Shown: positions 1 through 10,466 of the stretch, one piece after another | Layout: each line of letters starts with the position of its first letter | How positions within the stretch are numbered: the first letter of the stretch is position 1 | Assembly (NCBI GenBank): GCA_034521445.1 | Contig: JAXHMM010000017.1 | Span: forward strand, 1 to 64,000 | Length of the DNA: 64,000 nt | Source: Balneolaceae bacterium | GTDB lineage: Bacteria; Bacteroidota; Rhodothermia; Balneolales; Balneolaceae | Direction of reading: 5' to 3' | Position numbers and translations under genes: made by a program | The notes under the pieces: model-generated | Seen by the model: only the letters and a program-made list of their open reading frames with translations | Databases searched by the model: none | What the model was told of the DNA's origin: nothing

Positions 1-2852
1 TTCGTCCGGCGATCCGAACATGCGCTGATTCCAATTGCCAGGACCGCCGTTATCAGCACTGATTTCCAAAGTGCGTTCATGCGTAGCTCCGTTGATTTCG
101 AAGTTGAGGGTGTAGGTGCCGGGTCCGATGTAGGAATCTTCTCCGGTCATCAGGTCCCAGCTGTAGCGGTTGAAGCCGTAGTTGGCGGTGTCGGTGATTT
201 CGGCCACCGCGCTGCCTGTGCTGTCGGCTACGGTGATGGTAACCTGGTCGCCTTCGGCGCCCTCGTTGCCCACCCAGTACATCCATTCGGTGGAGGGCAT
301 CTCAGGAGGCTCATAGCCGACGTCCTGCTCGCCCCAGTCGCCGTCGTGCTCCACCGATTCGGGCTCGAAGACAAAGATCTCATCCTCGAGATGTTCGCTT
401 ACGGTATGAATGGGCTCCACGTCGGATACGTAGATGCTGCGTCCGTGGGTACCGACCACAAGGTCCAGGTCACGAGGGTGGACCAGCATGTCGTAGGAGG
501 CTGCGTCTGGGTATGCCGTTGAGCAGGTGCCACCGCTGTCCGTCGTCAAAGCTCACGAAGGTGCCGTGATCCTGTCCCGCGTAGAGAATGTCGGGCTTCT
601 CAGGGTCCTGCACGATAACGTTTACCACATCCTCGGGCAGGTTGCCGGAGATGTCGGTCCAGCTCTGCCCGTAGTCTTCGGTCTTGTAAAGGTAGGTGAC
701 GAACTCGTCGTAGCGGTAGCCGTTGAGGGAGACGTAGGCGGTGCCGGCATCGTGTTCGGAGGCGTGCACCTGGCTGACCCAGCGTCGCTGGGGCAGCTCG
801 TCCGATACCCGCTGCCAGCTCTCCCCGCCGTCGCGCGTCACATGCACCATGCCGTCGTCGCTGCCGGCCCAGATCACCTCGAAATTGACCGGCGATTCGG
901 AGATGGTGGTCAGGGTGGAGTAGGGCACGTTGCCGCTGGGCAGGTTGTGAGTAAGATCGGGACTGATGGTCTCCCAGTTGTTGCCCCGGTCGAAGGATCG
1001 GTTCACCTTCTGCGAGCCGAAGTAGATGATGTCAGGGTTGTGGTTGGACATCTCGATGGGAGTGTTCCAGTTGTAGCGGTAGCGGTCCTCGCCCAGTTCG
1101 TGGGAGGGGGTGATGCTGGCCGTCTGGCCGTCCTCCCCCTGCTCGAGGCGGTAGTAGTTGCCGAACTGGAAGCCGGTATAGATGCGGTCGGAGTTGCGGG
1201 GATCCACCGCCACGTGCATGCCGTCGCCTCCAAACAGGCTCTCCCAGTAGTCCTGGTCATCCGGCGATCCCTGGGAGGAGCCGTAGTAGACGCCGTTGTC
1301 CTGGAGTCCCCCGTAAATGTTGTAGGGCTCCTCCATGTCCACCTCCACCGAATAGAACTGTCCCACGGAGGAGGTGTTGTGGTGGATAAAGTTGATGCCG
1401 CCGTCGTGACTCTCGTAGAGTCCGCCGTCGTTGCCCAGGAACAGGTGCTCCGAATCGTTCGGATTGATCCACATGGCGTGATGGTCCACGTGCACCGGCT
1501 GATTCTCGGCAATCTCGAACCAGGTCTGTCCCCCGTCGGTCGATTTGAGAATGGGAACGCCCAGGATGTAGACCACGTCGGGATCGGAGGGGGAGACGCG
1601 GATCTCGCCGAAGTAGTAGCCGTAGGTGTTGATGATCCCGGGCAGATCGTAGTTCTGCGTCTTGCTCCACGACATGCCTCCGTCAGTGGACTTGTAGACT
1701 TCCGCGCCCGTGATTTCGGTGTCGAAAAGGGCCTCGTTGGCGTCGCCCAGGTAGTCGGAGAGGGCGCGGGGCTCGATACTCGCCGTTGCGTACATCTCCC
1801 TTTACCGTGCTCTGCGGTGTGCTTCTGGGGGAAGCCGTTGCGCCGAAGGTATCCATTGAGCTTTTCGTTGTCCAACGCCAGGAACTCCTCCTCGCTCATC
1901 TCCACAAAATCTTCCTGGTAGAGCTGATCATCGTTGCGGTCCTCCCTGGTGCGCGACTCCTTCTGGTTGTCCAGGAAGGCGTAGACGCATGTCGGGGTTG
2001 GATTGGCTCACGTCCAGCCCTATGCGTCCCACGTCGGCGTGGCTGGGAAAGCCCTCCATGGCGCGCTGCCAGCTCTCGCCCCCGTCGGTGGATTTCCAGA
2101 TGGCGGAACCTTCGCCGCCTTCCTGGAAGTTCCAGGCCTGGCGAAAGCGCTGCCAGGTAGAGGCCCAGAGGATGTCGGGATTCCCGGGGTGGCGAACCAG
2201 GTCGATGACCCCTGTGCTGTCGGCCGGCGTCAAGGTACGGTTCCAGGTCTCACCCCCGTCCGTGGTCTTGTAGACGCCGCGCACGTCGTTTATGGAGTAG
2301 AGGGGACCCTGGCTGGCCACCCAGGCGATGTCGGGATTATCAGGGTGCGTGATGATACGCCCGATGTGCTGTGAGCCGCGTAGGCCGGCGAACTCCCAGC
2401 TCTCTCCGCCGTCGCTGCTTTTGTAGACGCCCGTGCCGGCGTAGCTTGAGCGGCTGCTGTTGTTTTCGCCGGTACCTGCCCAGAGTATCTGCCCGTCGGC
2501 TTCCGAGATGGCGATATCGCCCATGGTGAGCGTGCCCTGGTGGTCAAAGATCGGGCTCATGGTATTGCCGCTGTTAGTCGATTCAAAGATCCCGCCCGAG
2601 GCGTAGGCCACGAAGATGGCGCGGATTGTCCACGTAGACGGCAATGTCGGTGACCCTGGCGCTCATGACCACGGTCCGATCGTTGCGTACGGGATATTCG
2701 CGGAAGATGGAATTGGCCCGCATGTCGTGGCGGTGTTCGATGGACTGGGCGCGTTCCTGGGACGTGGTGGCACGCACCTGTACGTCCTGGGCGGCGCCAT
2801 AGCCAAGCGGCAGGAAGAGCATCGAAAGAAGGAGAGAGGTAAAAATGCGCAT
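1..2852 (-). CDS. Secreted sortilin/VPS10-like Asp-box beta-propeller protein (C-terminus outside window; frameshifted)
   Basis: The chosen start at 2852 gives a clear signal peptide (MRIFTSLLLSMLFLPLGYGAA); a GTG lies further upstream at 2888. Downstream are about nine Asp-box (BNR) motifs such as KSSDGGESW, KTTDGGETW, KSTDGGMSW and VTRDGGESW, as in the exported sortilin/VPS10-like glycosyl-hydrolase-annotated proteins common in Bacteroidota and Rhodothermota. Near 400-490 the protein reads YDMLVHPRDLDLVVGTHGRSIYV, the usual end of the propeller, and a beta-rich domain follows into the window edge. The reading frame changes near 2630, 1990, 1795 and 495, with homologous sequence continuing in the new frame each time. 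That pattern fits single-base sequence errors better than decay. Substrate and function are unknown. Confidence 0.8.
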
Positions 2853-3016
2853 GGGATCTGCGTTGATTGCGATTTCAAGCGTCGACACTGCTAAAATATA
2901 AATCTGGGCGAAGGATCATAAGGATTTATCAATATTTCAAGAACCATTCGGCAGGGAGCCGGAATGCTTAATGGCGGGGCTGCACGGAATGTCCGGGGGC
3001 AATCCAGAGTTGTATT

Positions 3017-3081
3017 TTAGCCGTATTAAGGCTAACTTCAACTGCTGTAAAGTGAGCGCCGAGAGGTTCTCACTTTTTTTT
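3017..3081 (+). terminator. Leader hairpins with intrinsic terminator ahead of rimP-nusA-infB
   Basis: A small perfect hairpin (TTAGCC/GGCTAA, 3017-3035) is followed by an 8-bp hairpin (AAAGTGAG at 3049-3056, CTCACTTT at 3069-3076) running into eight T residues (3074-3081), just 22 bases before the rimP start. An intrinsic terminator in this position would act as an attenuator of the whole operon; NusA is known to autoregulate its own operon through leader termination in Escherichia coli. I saw nothing else definite in 2853-3016, which must hold the divergent promoters. Confidence 0.6.
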
Positions 3082-3102
3082 GTACCTGTAACCGGGAAAT
3101 AC

Positions 3103-3576
3103 GTGTCCAATAAAACCGTACAAACAATTTCGGAGCTTGCCGAGACGGTCCTGGCCGACTCGGAATTCTTCCTCGTAGATGTGGAGCTCAAGGGGGGCAA
3201 CACCCCTGTGCGTCTGGTCGGTACAGTGGACGCCGAGGAGAAAGGCGTGAATATGGATGAGTGCGCCAGGCTGAGCAATGAGCTCGGTTTTTTGCTGGAC
3301 GCCCAGCGATATTTTCGAGGCTGGTTACCGGCTCAACGTCTCCTCGCCGGGACTCAAGCCGACCGCTGTCCGACCGACGGCAGTACCCCAAAAACAAGGG
3401 GCGAAAGTCACGCGTCAGAGTTCCGTTCCGAGGAGGGCTCCTGCGCACGAGACGGCGGAAGGGCAGTCCCGAGCGAAATTTCCGACGACGCTATAAGCCT
3501 GGAAAAAGAGGAGGGAAACCGCTTGAAAATACCTTTCGAGCAGGTCGTCGAGACGAAAATAATTCCATCGATTTAG
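3103..3576 (+). CDS. rimP: Ribosome maturation factor RimP (frameshifted in this sequence)
   Basis: RimP assists late assembly of the 30S subunit. The chosen GTG start (3103) opens with SNKTVQTISELAETVLADSEFFLVDVE, typical of the RimP N-terminal domain, followed by GVNMDECARLSNELG. The continuation DIFEAGYRLNVSSPGL lies in another frame from about 3303, and SRPLSDRRQYPKNKGRK in a third from about 3358. The C-terminal end, DDAISLEKEEGNRLKIPFEQV, returns to the first frame. At least three single-base frame changes occur in about 157 codons. Position directly before nusA and infB is the near-universal order and confirms the assignment. Confidence 0.8.
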   Translation: MSNKTVQTISELAETVLADSEFFLVDVELKGGNTPVRLVGTVDAEEKGVNMDECARLSNELGFLLDAQRYFRGWLPAQRLLAGTQADRCPTDGSTPKTRGESHASEFRSEEGSCARDGGRAVPSEISDDAISLEKEEGNRLKIPFEQVVETKIIPSI

Positions 3577-3603
3577 ATTCAAAAAATCCAGAGGACCCAC
3601 GCA

Positions 3604-4865
3604 ATGTCAAACGATATTTCCAAGCAGATCATCCAGTCCTTCGCGGAGATTGCCAAGAACAAGGACATCAACAAGGACCTGCTGCTGTCGATTCTGGAGG
3701 ACGTGTTTCGCACCATGATCCAGAAGAAATACGGCTCGGACGACGCTTTTGAAGTGATTATTAACGCCGATCGCGGTGATATTCAGGTTCTGCACGTGCG
3801 AGAGGTTGTGCCCGAAGAGGAACTCACGGACAAAGTGTCCGAGATCACCGTGGAGGAAGCCCATAAGCACGACCCGGATCTGGAGCTGTACGACGAGTTC
3901 GCCCAGGAACTTTCCATCCAGGACTTCGGCCGGCGTGCCGTGATGATGGCGCGCCAGCAGCTGGCCCAGCGCATCCGTGAAATCGAGAAGGACAACATTT
4001 TCGAGGAATACTCCGACCGCGTGGGCGAGATCGTACTTGGAGACGTCTACCAGATCCGCAATCGTGAAATGCTGGTCAACCACAACGGCGTGGAGCTGGT
4101 GATGCCCAAGGGCGAACAAATTTACAAGGACCGTTACCGCAAGGGTGATACCATACGTGCCGTTGTCAAGGAAGTTAAACGCTACAACGGCAATCCCCTC
4201 AGTGATCGTCTCGCGCACCTCGTCGCTCTTCCTGGAGCGCCTCTTCGAGAACGAAATACCCTGAGGTCTACGACGGTATCATCGACCTGGTACGCATCGC
4301 CCGCGAGCCGGGCGACCGGTCCAAGGTGGCGGTGATGTCGCACGACGAACGTGTAGATCCCGTCGGGAGCTTTGCGTGGGCATGAAAGGCATTCGTATTC
4401 ACGCCATCGTACGGGAGCTGCAGAACGAAAACATCGACGTGATTCAACTGGACCGACGATAAGTTCGAGTTTATCAAACGGGCCCTGCAGCCGGCCAAGG
4501 TACTGAACGTTGAACTAAGTGAGGACGGCAAGCATGCGAAGGTGCTGGTGCCGGCGGACGAGGTCTCCAAAGCTATAGGAAAGGGCGGTGTAAACATCCG
4601 ACTGGCCTCTATGCTAACCGACTGTGAAATCGACGTCTACCGGGAGGTGGAGGAGGAGGACGACATTGATCTGAAAGAATTTGAAATCGATTTCGGTGAG
4701 GAGGTTATCGAAATCCTCCACGAGATCGGCTGTGACACCGCCCGCCAGGTGCTTGAACTTGATGAGGAAGAGATCGTCCGCCGTACCGAAGGAAGGATCA
4801 GCGAGGAGGAGGCCGAACGCATCCTCGATATCATCGCCTATGAGTTCGATGACGAGGATCGCTAG
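3604..4865 (+). CDS. nusA: Transcription termination/antitermination factor NusA (frameshifted in this sequence)
   Basis: NusA binds RNA polymerase and nascent RNA and controls pausing, termination and antitermination. The N-terminal domain (MSNDISKQIIQSFAEIAKNK onward) and S1 domain (VGEIVLGDVYQI) are in the first frame up to about 4200. The KH part (SRTSSLFLERLFENEIPEVYDG, then VGMKGIRIHAIVREL) and the second KH (AIGKGGVNIRLASMLT) continue in other frames after shifts near 4200, 4262, 4370 and 4450. The acidic C-terminal end includes a helix-hairpin-helix-like stretch (LHEIGCDTARQVLELDEEE). About 420 codons overall, a normal NusA length. An essential gene with four frame changes argues for sequence error. 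Confidence 0.85.
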
Positions 4866-4968
4866 AAACAAACTAAATTTGCCCTTATACCGCCGAACCT
4901 TATACCTTTCAAAGGATGGCCTATAGGATTAAATAGCAAGTAAACAGAGCGTTTCACGAACACCCTTT

Positions 4969-7772
4969 ATGCCGCAGAACGACAAGCCCCAAAAGTTATT
5001 CAAGGTCGCATCCGAGTTCAATGTGTCGACACAGTCCATTGTGGATGCACTTGCCGAAGAGGGCATTGAAATCGCCAACAAGCCCAACTCGAAGATCACC
5101 TCGGATATGTACGAGGTGCTGGAGGAGGAGTACGGTTCCGACAAGGAGAAGAGCCGTGAACATGAAAAGGCGAGAGAGCAGTACGAAAGCCGTCGTAATC
5201 AGATTCGTCAGAGCCGTAACGAAACCGTCTCCATCGATGATTTTCTGCAGCCGCAGGATGAAGAGGAGATGCCCCTCGAGCCACAGGACGGGGACGACGG
5301 CACCATTGCGGGCCTGAAACCACAAGTCGAAGAGTCGGAAAGTCCAAAAGTCGAAGAGTCGGAAAGTCAGGAAGTCGAAAAGTCGGAGGAAGTCGAGGAG
5401 TCCGAAGTCGAAGATCGTCGGAAAGTCCTGAAGTCGAGGAGTCGGACGAAGTCGAAGAGTCCGAAGTCGAGGAGTCGGAAAGTCAAAAAGTCGAAGAGTC
5501 TGAAAGTCAGGAAGTCGAGGAGTCGGACGAAGTCGAAAAGTCCGAAGTCGAGGAGTCGGACGAAGTCGAAGAGTCGGAAAGTCAGGAAGTCGAGGAGTCG
5601 GAGGAAGACGAGAAAGAGGATGACGGCATCGACGAGGAGATGGTCATCCGTGGCCGAGCCGGCAAGCTCAAGGGCACCAAGGTGCTTGGCAAGGTTGAGA
5701 TCGACGAGGAAAACAAGCAGATCAAGCGCCGCAAGAAGCGCAAGCGCAAGAAAGACCTTAAGGACTCCGACAGCGACAAGTCAAGCTCCTCCAAGACCAA
5801 GAAAAAGAAAAAACGCAAGAGCCGGGGCGGACCTGCCGAAGACGACGTCGAGGAGAAGCTCAAGGAGACTATGCACAAGATGCAGCAGTCCGAGACTGTG
5901 GGCTCCCGCCGGCAGAAACGCCGCCGACAGCGGCGTGAGGAGCGTGAAGAGGAGGAGCAGATGCAGGCCGAACTGGAAGAGTTCGAAGAGCAGATCCTCG
6001 AGGTTACCGAATTTATTACCGTGAGTGACTTGGCTGAGGAGCTTGGGGTGAAGGCCAATGAGGTGATTACGACCTGTATGAACCTGGGCATGATGGTCTC
6101 GATCAACCAGCGCCTGGACGCCAGCACTATTGAGTTGGTGGCTGAGGAGTTTGGTCGCGAGGTGGAATTCGTAGATGCCGATGAGGCCATCGAGGAGATC
6201 GAACTGGAGGAGGACGATCCCGAAGATCTTCAGCCGCGCGCGCCCATTATTACGGTAATGGGACACGTGGACCATGGGAAAACCTCCCTGCTGGACCATA
6301 TCCGTAAGACCCGTGTAGCTGCCGGCGAGGCGGGAGGCATTACCCAGCATGTGGGCGCCTACGAAATTATGACTGAAGACGGTCGCCACATTACCTTCCT
6401 GGATACCCCGGGCCACGAGGCCTTTACCGCCATGCGCTCGCGCGGCGCCCAAGCTACTGACATTGTGATCCTGGTGGTGGCTGCTGACGATGCGGTGATG
6501 CCTCAGACCATTGAGGCCATTAACCACGCCAAGGCCGCTGGCGTCTCTATTATCGTGGCCATCAACAAAATGGACCTGGAGGGTGCCAACCCCGACAAGA
6601 TCAAGAATCAACTCGCTGAACACGACGTAATCGTTGAGGAATACGGCGGCGAGAGCCAAAGCGCCGAAGTCTCCGCCAAGACCGGTGAGGGTATCGACGA
6701 TCTGCTTGAGAAAGTCCTCATCGAAGCCGATCTCATGGAATTGAAAGCCAACCCCGACCGCCGCGCCGACGGCGTGGTGCTGGAAGCCCGTGTGGACAAG
6801 GGCAAGGGTGTAGTGGCTAATATCCTGGTGCAGAATGGCACTCTGCACGTGGGCGATGCCTTTGTGGCGGGCTCATGCTTCGGTCGCGTACGTGCCATGG
6901 AAAATGAACATGGCACTCGCGTTGAGGAGGCCGGCCCCTCGACTCCCGTGCAACTTATGGGTCTTGACGACATTCCCCAGGCCGGCGACAAGCTGGTGGT
7001 GGCCGCCGATGAAAAATCCGCTAAGGAAGTGGCCAACCAGCGCTCGCAGATCCGCCGCGAACAGCAGCTTCGCCGCACCAAACATCTTACGCTGGACGAT
7101 CTCAGCCGACGCATGGCGCTGGGCGAGGTCTCCGAGCTCAACATCATCATCAAGGCCGACGTGGACGGCTCCATCGAGGCTCTTTCCGGGGCATTGCAGA
7201 AACTGAGCACTGACGAGGTCGGCGTGAACATCATTCACACCGGCGCGGGCGCTATCACCGAATCGGATGTGTTGCTTGCCTCCGCTTCCGAAGCCATCAT
7301 TATCGGCTTCCAGGTGCGGCCCTCGGCCAATGCGCGCCGCACCGCCGAAGAGGAGGAGATCGATGTCCGGCTCTTCAGCGTCATCTACGACGCAGTCGAC
7401 GAAGTGCGCGACGCCATGGAGGGCCTGCTCTCGCCGGAAATCAGCGAGAAACTGCTCGGAAACGCCGAAGTCCGCGAGATATTCAAGGTCTCCAAGGTGG
7501 GCACCATTGCAGGCTGCTACGTGACCGAAGGCAAGATTCATCGAAACAACCCCGTCCGCGTCGTGAGAGACGGAGTCGTCATTTACGACGGGGAAATCGA
7601 CTCCCTGAAGCGTTTCAAGGACGACGTCAAGGAGGTGCAGACCGGTTACGAATGCGGCATCAGCATCGTCAACTACAACGACATCAAAGTGGGCGACGTC
7701 ATCGAGAACTACACCATGGTCGAAGAGAAGCGCAGCCTGGAAGACGCCAAGAACCTGGAAGATATCGAATAG
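4969..7772 (+). CDS. infB: Translation initiation factor IF-2 (one frameshift in the repetitive linker)
   Basis: IF-2 is the GTPase that places initiator tRNA on the ribosome. The N-terminal IF2-N fold ([23 protein letters not shown]) is followed by a long acidic repeat linker (about residues 118-215), a lysine-rich stretch, a second IF2-N-like domain ([21 protein letters not shown]) and the G domain with [12 protein letters not shown] (G1), DTPGHEAF (G3) and NKMD (G4). The beta-barrel and C-terminal domains run to 7772. The frame changes by one missing base near 5418 inside the repeat; before it the linker reads VEESES, and after it the same chemistry resumes only in the shifted frame. About 934 residues. 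Confidence 0.9.
5323..5600 (+). repeat. Intragenic octamer tandem array (NNRRAGTC; antisense GACTYNNN) encoding the IF-2 acidic linker
   Basis: About 33 copies of AGTC recur with a dominant 8-base period (for example GTCGAAGA, GTCGGAAA, GTCAGGAA). Three octamers make 24 bases, which encode eight residues of the type VEESESQE. Read on the minus strand the unit is GACTTNNN or GACTCNNN, the same octamer seen in the arrays upstream of ribF and of the 58606 gene. The frame break near 5418 lies inside this array. Confidence 0.85.
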
Positions 7773-7776
7773 CGGC

Positions 7777-8187
7777 ATGAGTGTCCGAACCGAACGCCTG
7801 GGCGCAGTTATACAGCGCGACCTGGGAGAAATTATCCAGAAAAGTTACCAGCGGAGCGGTTCCTTTATCGCTGTTACGAAGGTGCGAGTCACCGACGACC
7901 TGCTCATCGCCAAGGTCTTTCTCAGTATCTTCGCGCCCGGAAAGGATGACGACGCCATCTTTAAGAATATGGAGGAGCACAACTCCGAAATACGTCATGA
8001 GTTGGCTTCCAGGATACGCCACCAGGTTCGACGCATTCCCGAGCTGCATTTCGTCAAAGACGAGACTGCCGAGTACGTGAACCGGATGGAAAACCTTTTC
8101 TCGGAAATTCGCAAGGAGCGGCAGCAGCGAGGCAAGGAATCCGGGGGAGAGGATTCGCCCGGGAGCGCCTCCGACCAGGAGGAATAG
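7777..8187 (+). CDS. rbfA: Ribosome-binding factor A
   Basis: RbfA is a small KH-like factor that matures the 5' end of 16S rRNA in the 30S subunit. The 136-residue product begins MSVRTERLGAVIQRDLGEII and contains VTKVRVTDDLLIAKVFLSIF and the conserved RIPELHFVKDET segment. An acidic tail (about the last 20 residues) follows the domain. It starts four bases after infB and lies 10 bases before truB, as expected for one operon. Confidence 0.92.
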   Translation: MSVRTERLGAVIQRDLGEIIQKSYQRSGSFIAVTKVRVTDDLLIAKVFLSIFAPGKDDDAIFKNMEEHNSEIRHELASRIRHQVRRIPELHFVKDETAEYVNRMENLFSEIRKERQQRGKESGGEDSPGSASDQEE

Positions 8188-8197
8188 ATATTCCCGC

Positions 8198-8937
8198 ATG
8201 GCCAAAGCCATCCCCCTTTCCGAACTTCCCGTCTTCAGCGCCCGCCGCCCGCCCGATCCCAACTTTCACTTCCAGGGCGGAGCCGCCTTCCTGGTAGACA
8301 AGCCAGCGGGCTGGTCCTCTTTTGAAGTGGTCAAGTTGCTGCGCCGTTGCCTGGATATGCGCAAGATCGGTCATGCGGGGACACTTGATCCCATGGCCAC
8401 CGGTCTACTGGTGCTCTGTTGCGGCCGCGGCACCAAATCCATCCAGCAAATTCAGGTCCTGGAGAAAGTCTACGTCGGGGAGGTGACCTTTGGGGCGGCT
8501 ACCGCCAGCTATGATGCGGAGACGGAGGTGACCGAAGAGGCGCCATGGCAGCACCTTACCGGGGAGCGTATTGCCGACAAGATGGAGGAAGCTTTCACCG
8601 GCGATATTATTCAGTATCCTCCCATGTACTCTGCAGTCAAGCACAAGGGACAACCCCTCTATAAGCTGGCGCGACAGGGCAAGGAGGTGGAGCGCAAGCC
8701 GCGCGTTGTAACCGTGCACGAGTTGCGACTGCTGGAATGCAGACTGCCGGTAATTAAGTTATATATAAGGTGCGGGAAGGGAACCTACGTACGTTCCATC
8801 GCCCACGACCTGGGTCGGGCCCTCGATCAGCGGCCCGTCTCGGCAGTCTGGTGCGCGAACGCATCGGGGAGTTCTCCAACGAAGACGCCCTCTCGGTGGC
8901 GCAGCTCCGCGACATCTTCGACGTAGAAGAAAAATAA
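8198..8937 (+). CDS. truB: tRNA pseudouridine(55) synthase TruB (one frameshift near the end)
   Basis: TruB makes pseudouridine 55 in the T-loop of tRNAs. The catalytic motif GHAGTLDPMATGLLVL is present with its Asp, as are the conserved DKPAGWSSFEVV start, QYPPMYSAVKHKGQPLYKLAR and GKGTYVRSIAHDLG. After about 8835 the normal ending (LGSLVRERIGEFSNEDALSVAQ) is found only one frame over and stops at 8937, so a base is missing in this sequence. About 246 residues; in operon with rbfA. Confidence 0.88.
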
Positions 8938-8942
8938 CGGCC

Positions 8943-8980
8943 GACTTCTAGACTTTCCGACTTTAAGACTTATCAGACTT
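8943..8980 (+). repeat. GACTTNNN octamer array (5 copies) in the ribF 5' leader
   Basis: Five GACTT units follow each other at spacings of 8, 8, 8 and 9 bases and end four bases before the ribF start codon. The array fills nearly the whole truB-ribF gap. The same unit occurs upstream of the 58606 gene and, in antisense orientation, inside infB. It therefore takes the place where a ribosome binding site would be expected. Confidence 0.8.
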
Positions 8981-8984
8981 AAAA

Positions 8985-9929
8985 ATGACTGAACTTGTAT
9001 ACCTGGACGACGTGGAAAGGGACCCAGACACCGTTCTGACGGTTGGCACTTTTGACGGGGTGCATGCAGGACACCGGGTGCTGATCGACACCGTGGTGGA
9101 AAAGACGAAGAAACACGGTGCGCGAAGCGTAATTGTCACCTTCGACCCTCATCCCCGCGAGATTATCAACCCCGGCGATGCCGGAATCAAACTGTTGACT
9201 TCACTCACCGATCGCCGGGAAATCCTGGAAGAGTTGGGGGTGGACTGCATGGTGGTCATACCCTTCGATCGCGACTTCTCTCTGCTCTCCTCCGAGGAGT
9301 TTATCGAGGATGTCATTCACCGGAAGATCGGGGTGAGCGAGTTTGTGATCGGCTATGACCACCACTTCGGGCGTGACCGCGAGGGAACGATTGAAACGGT
9401 GGAGAAACTGGGAAAGAAACTGGACTTCGAAACCTATGTGATTTCCAAGCAGGAGGTGGGCGAGCGCACCGTCAGCAGCACGGCGATCCGTCGGGCCCTC
9501 AGCGAGGTGGGAAATGTTCGCCAGGCAGCGAAATTCCTGCAGCGTCCCTACCGCCTCAACGGCATGGTGGTGCACGGCGACAAACGCGGCAAGGAAATCG
9601 GTTTTCCCACGGCCAACCTACTGCCGGAAGACCAGCGCAAGATAGTGCCACACGACGGGGTCTATGCCGTCAGGGTTCGGGTGGAGGGCGACTGGTACGG
9701 GGGTATGATGAATATCGGCGTACGTCCCACCTTTGAGGGACAGCAGCGTGTGCTGGAAGTCCACCTTTTTGACTTTGAGGAGGAGATCTACGGCAAGAGC
9801 ATACAGGTACGCTTCATCGAGCGCATCCGCGACGAGATGAAATTCGACGGGGTGGAGGAGCTGGTGGCCCGGCTGGAGTCCGACAGAGAAGACGCGCTCG
9901 CCATCCTCCACGAGGCGAAGCAGGATTGA
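8985..9929 (+). CDS. ribF: Bifunctional riboflavin kinase / FAD synthetase
   Basis: RibF phosphorylates riboflavin to FMN and adenylates it to FAD. The N-terminal nucleotidyltransferase domain shows [17 protein letters not shown] (HxGH-type site), [13 protein letters not shown] and [15 protein letters not shown]. The C-terminal kinase domain shows [11 protein letters not shown] and the [10 protein letters not shown] motif. At 314 residues it is full length and intact, unlike several neighbours. It sits between truB and rpsO, a common place for ribF. Its start codon directly follows a GACTTNNN array and no normal Shine-Dalgarno sequence is seen. Confidence 0.93.
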   Translation: MTELVYLDDVERDPDTVLTVGTFDGVHAGHRVLIDTVVEKTKKHGARSVIVTFDPHPREIINPGDAGIKLLTSLTDRREILEELGVDCMVVIPFDRDFSLLSSEEFIEDVIHRKIGVSEFVIGYDHHFGRDREGTIETVEKLGKKLDFETYVISKQEVGERTVSSTAIRRALSEVGNVRQAAKFLQRPYRLNGMVVHGDKRGKEIGFPTANLLPEDQRKIVPHDGVYAVRVRVEGDWYGGMMNIGVRPTFEGQQRVLEVHLFDFEEEIYGKSIQVRFIERIRDEMKFDGVEELVARLESDREDALAILHEAKQD

Positions 9930-10023
9930 GTATAAATTGTATAATTACCCCATTTCGTTTATCTTTGGTGGCTGTAAACCACGAAGAAATGTACGTACCC
10001 GACGAAAGGACCAAAACATACAC

Positions 10024-10293
10024 ATGACGATTACCAAGGAACGCAAGGAAGAGATAATCGAGAAGTACGGTGGCTCCGCGGAGAACACCGGATCGACCGA
10101 AGCCCAGATCGCTATATTCACCGAACGTATCGCCGATCTCACCGAACACCTCAAGGACCATCCGCAGGATCACGCTTCGCGCCGGGGCCTGCTCAAAATG
10201 GTCGGGAAACGCCGGCGCCTGCTGAACTACCTGGCCAAGAATGATATCGAGGCCTACCGTTCGCTCATCAGCGACCTGGGTATTCGCAAGTAG
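10024..10293 (+). CDS. rpsO: 30S ribosomal protein S15
   Basis: S15 binds the central domain of 16S rRNA. The product is 89 residues starting [16 protein letters not shown], with the family signature [14 protein letters not shown] and [25 protein letters not shown]. The ATG at 10024 was chosen over an in-frame upstream ATG at 9937 because S15 proteins start here. The leader holds a small hairpin (GTGG at 9969-9972, CCAC at 9980-9983). S15 often represses its own mRNA through leader structures, but no mechanism can be assigned from this alone. It is followed by a terminator and then pnp. Confidence 0.95.
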   Translation: MTITKERKEEIIEKYGGSAENTGSTEAQIAIFTERIADLTEHLKDHPQDHASRRGLLKMVGKRRRLLNYLAKNDIEAYRSLISDLGIRK

Positions 10294-10301
10294 CCCACAT
10301 G

Positions 10302-10330
10302 AAGGCACGTCTCAACGGCGTGCCTTTTTT
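10302..10330 (+). terminator. Intrinsic terminator after rpsO
   Basis: A 7-bp stem (AGGCACG at 10303-10309, CGTGCCT at 10319-10325) runs into six T residues. It separates rpsO from pnp, whose promoter must lie in 10331-10466. Confidence 0.8.
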
Positions 10331-10466
10331 CGTATCCGCACCGAACGGGGGATTTCCCGGCCCATCCGATTGATCCCCCTTATGATTGCCGGCAGCATAC
10401 TAGCCGACAGGGTGCGATCGGAAACCGATTCCTCATTTAACCGAACAGAAAAGAAGACCCATTACG

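Noticed and set aside
527-1921. A long plus-strand open frame of 464 codons
   Set aside because: It is antisense to the Asp-box propeller gene, has Val/Gly-rich composition and no domain; G+C bias keeps it open.
2889-3081. A tRNA or other stable RNA before rimP (as metY in Escherichia coli)
   Set aside because: No cloverleaf, T-loop consensus or acceptor pairing was found; only two hairpins are present.
5420-6024. A Lys/Ser/Arg-rich protein reading ([10 protein letters not shown] type) resembling an SR-repeat protein
   Set aside because: It is the wrong frame of the infB octamer repeat after a missing base near 5418; the shifted frame continues IF-2 exactly.
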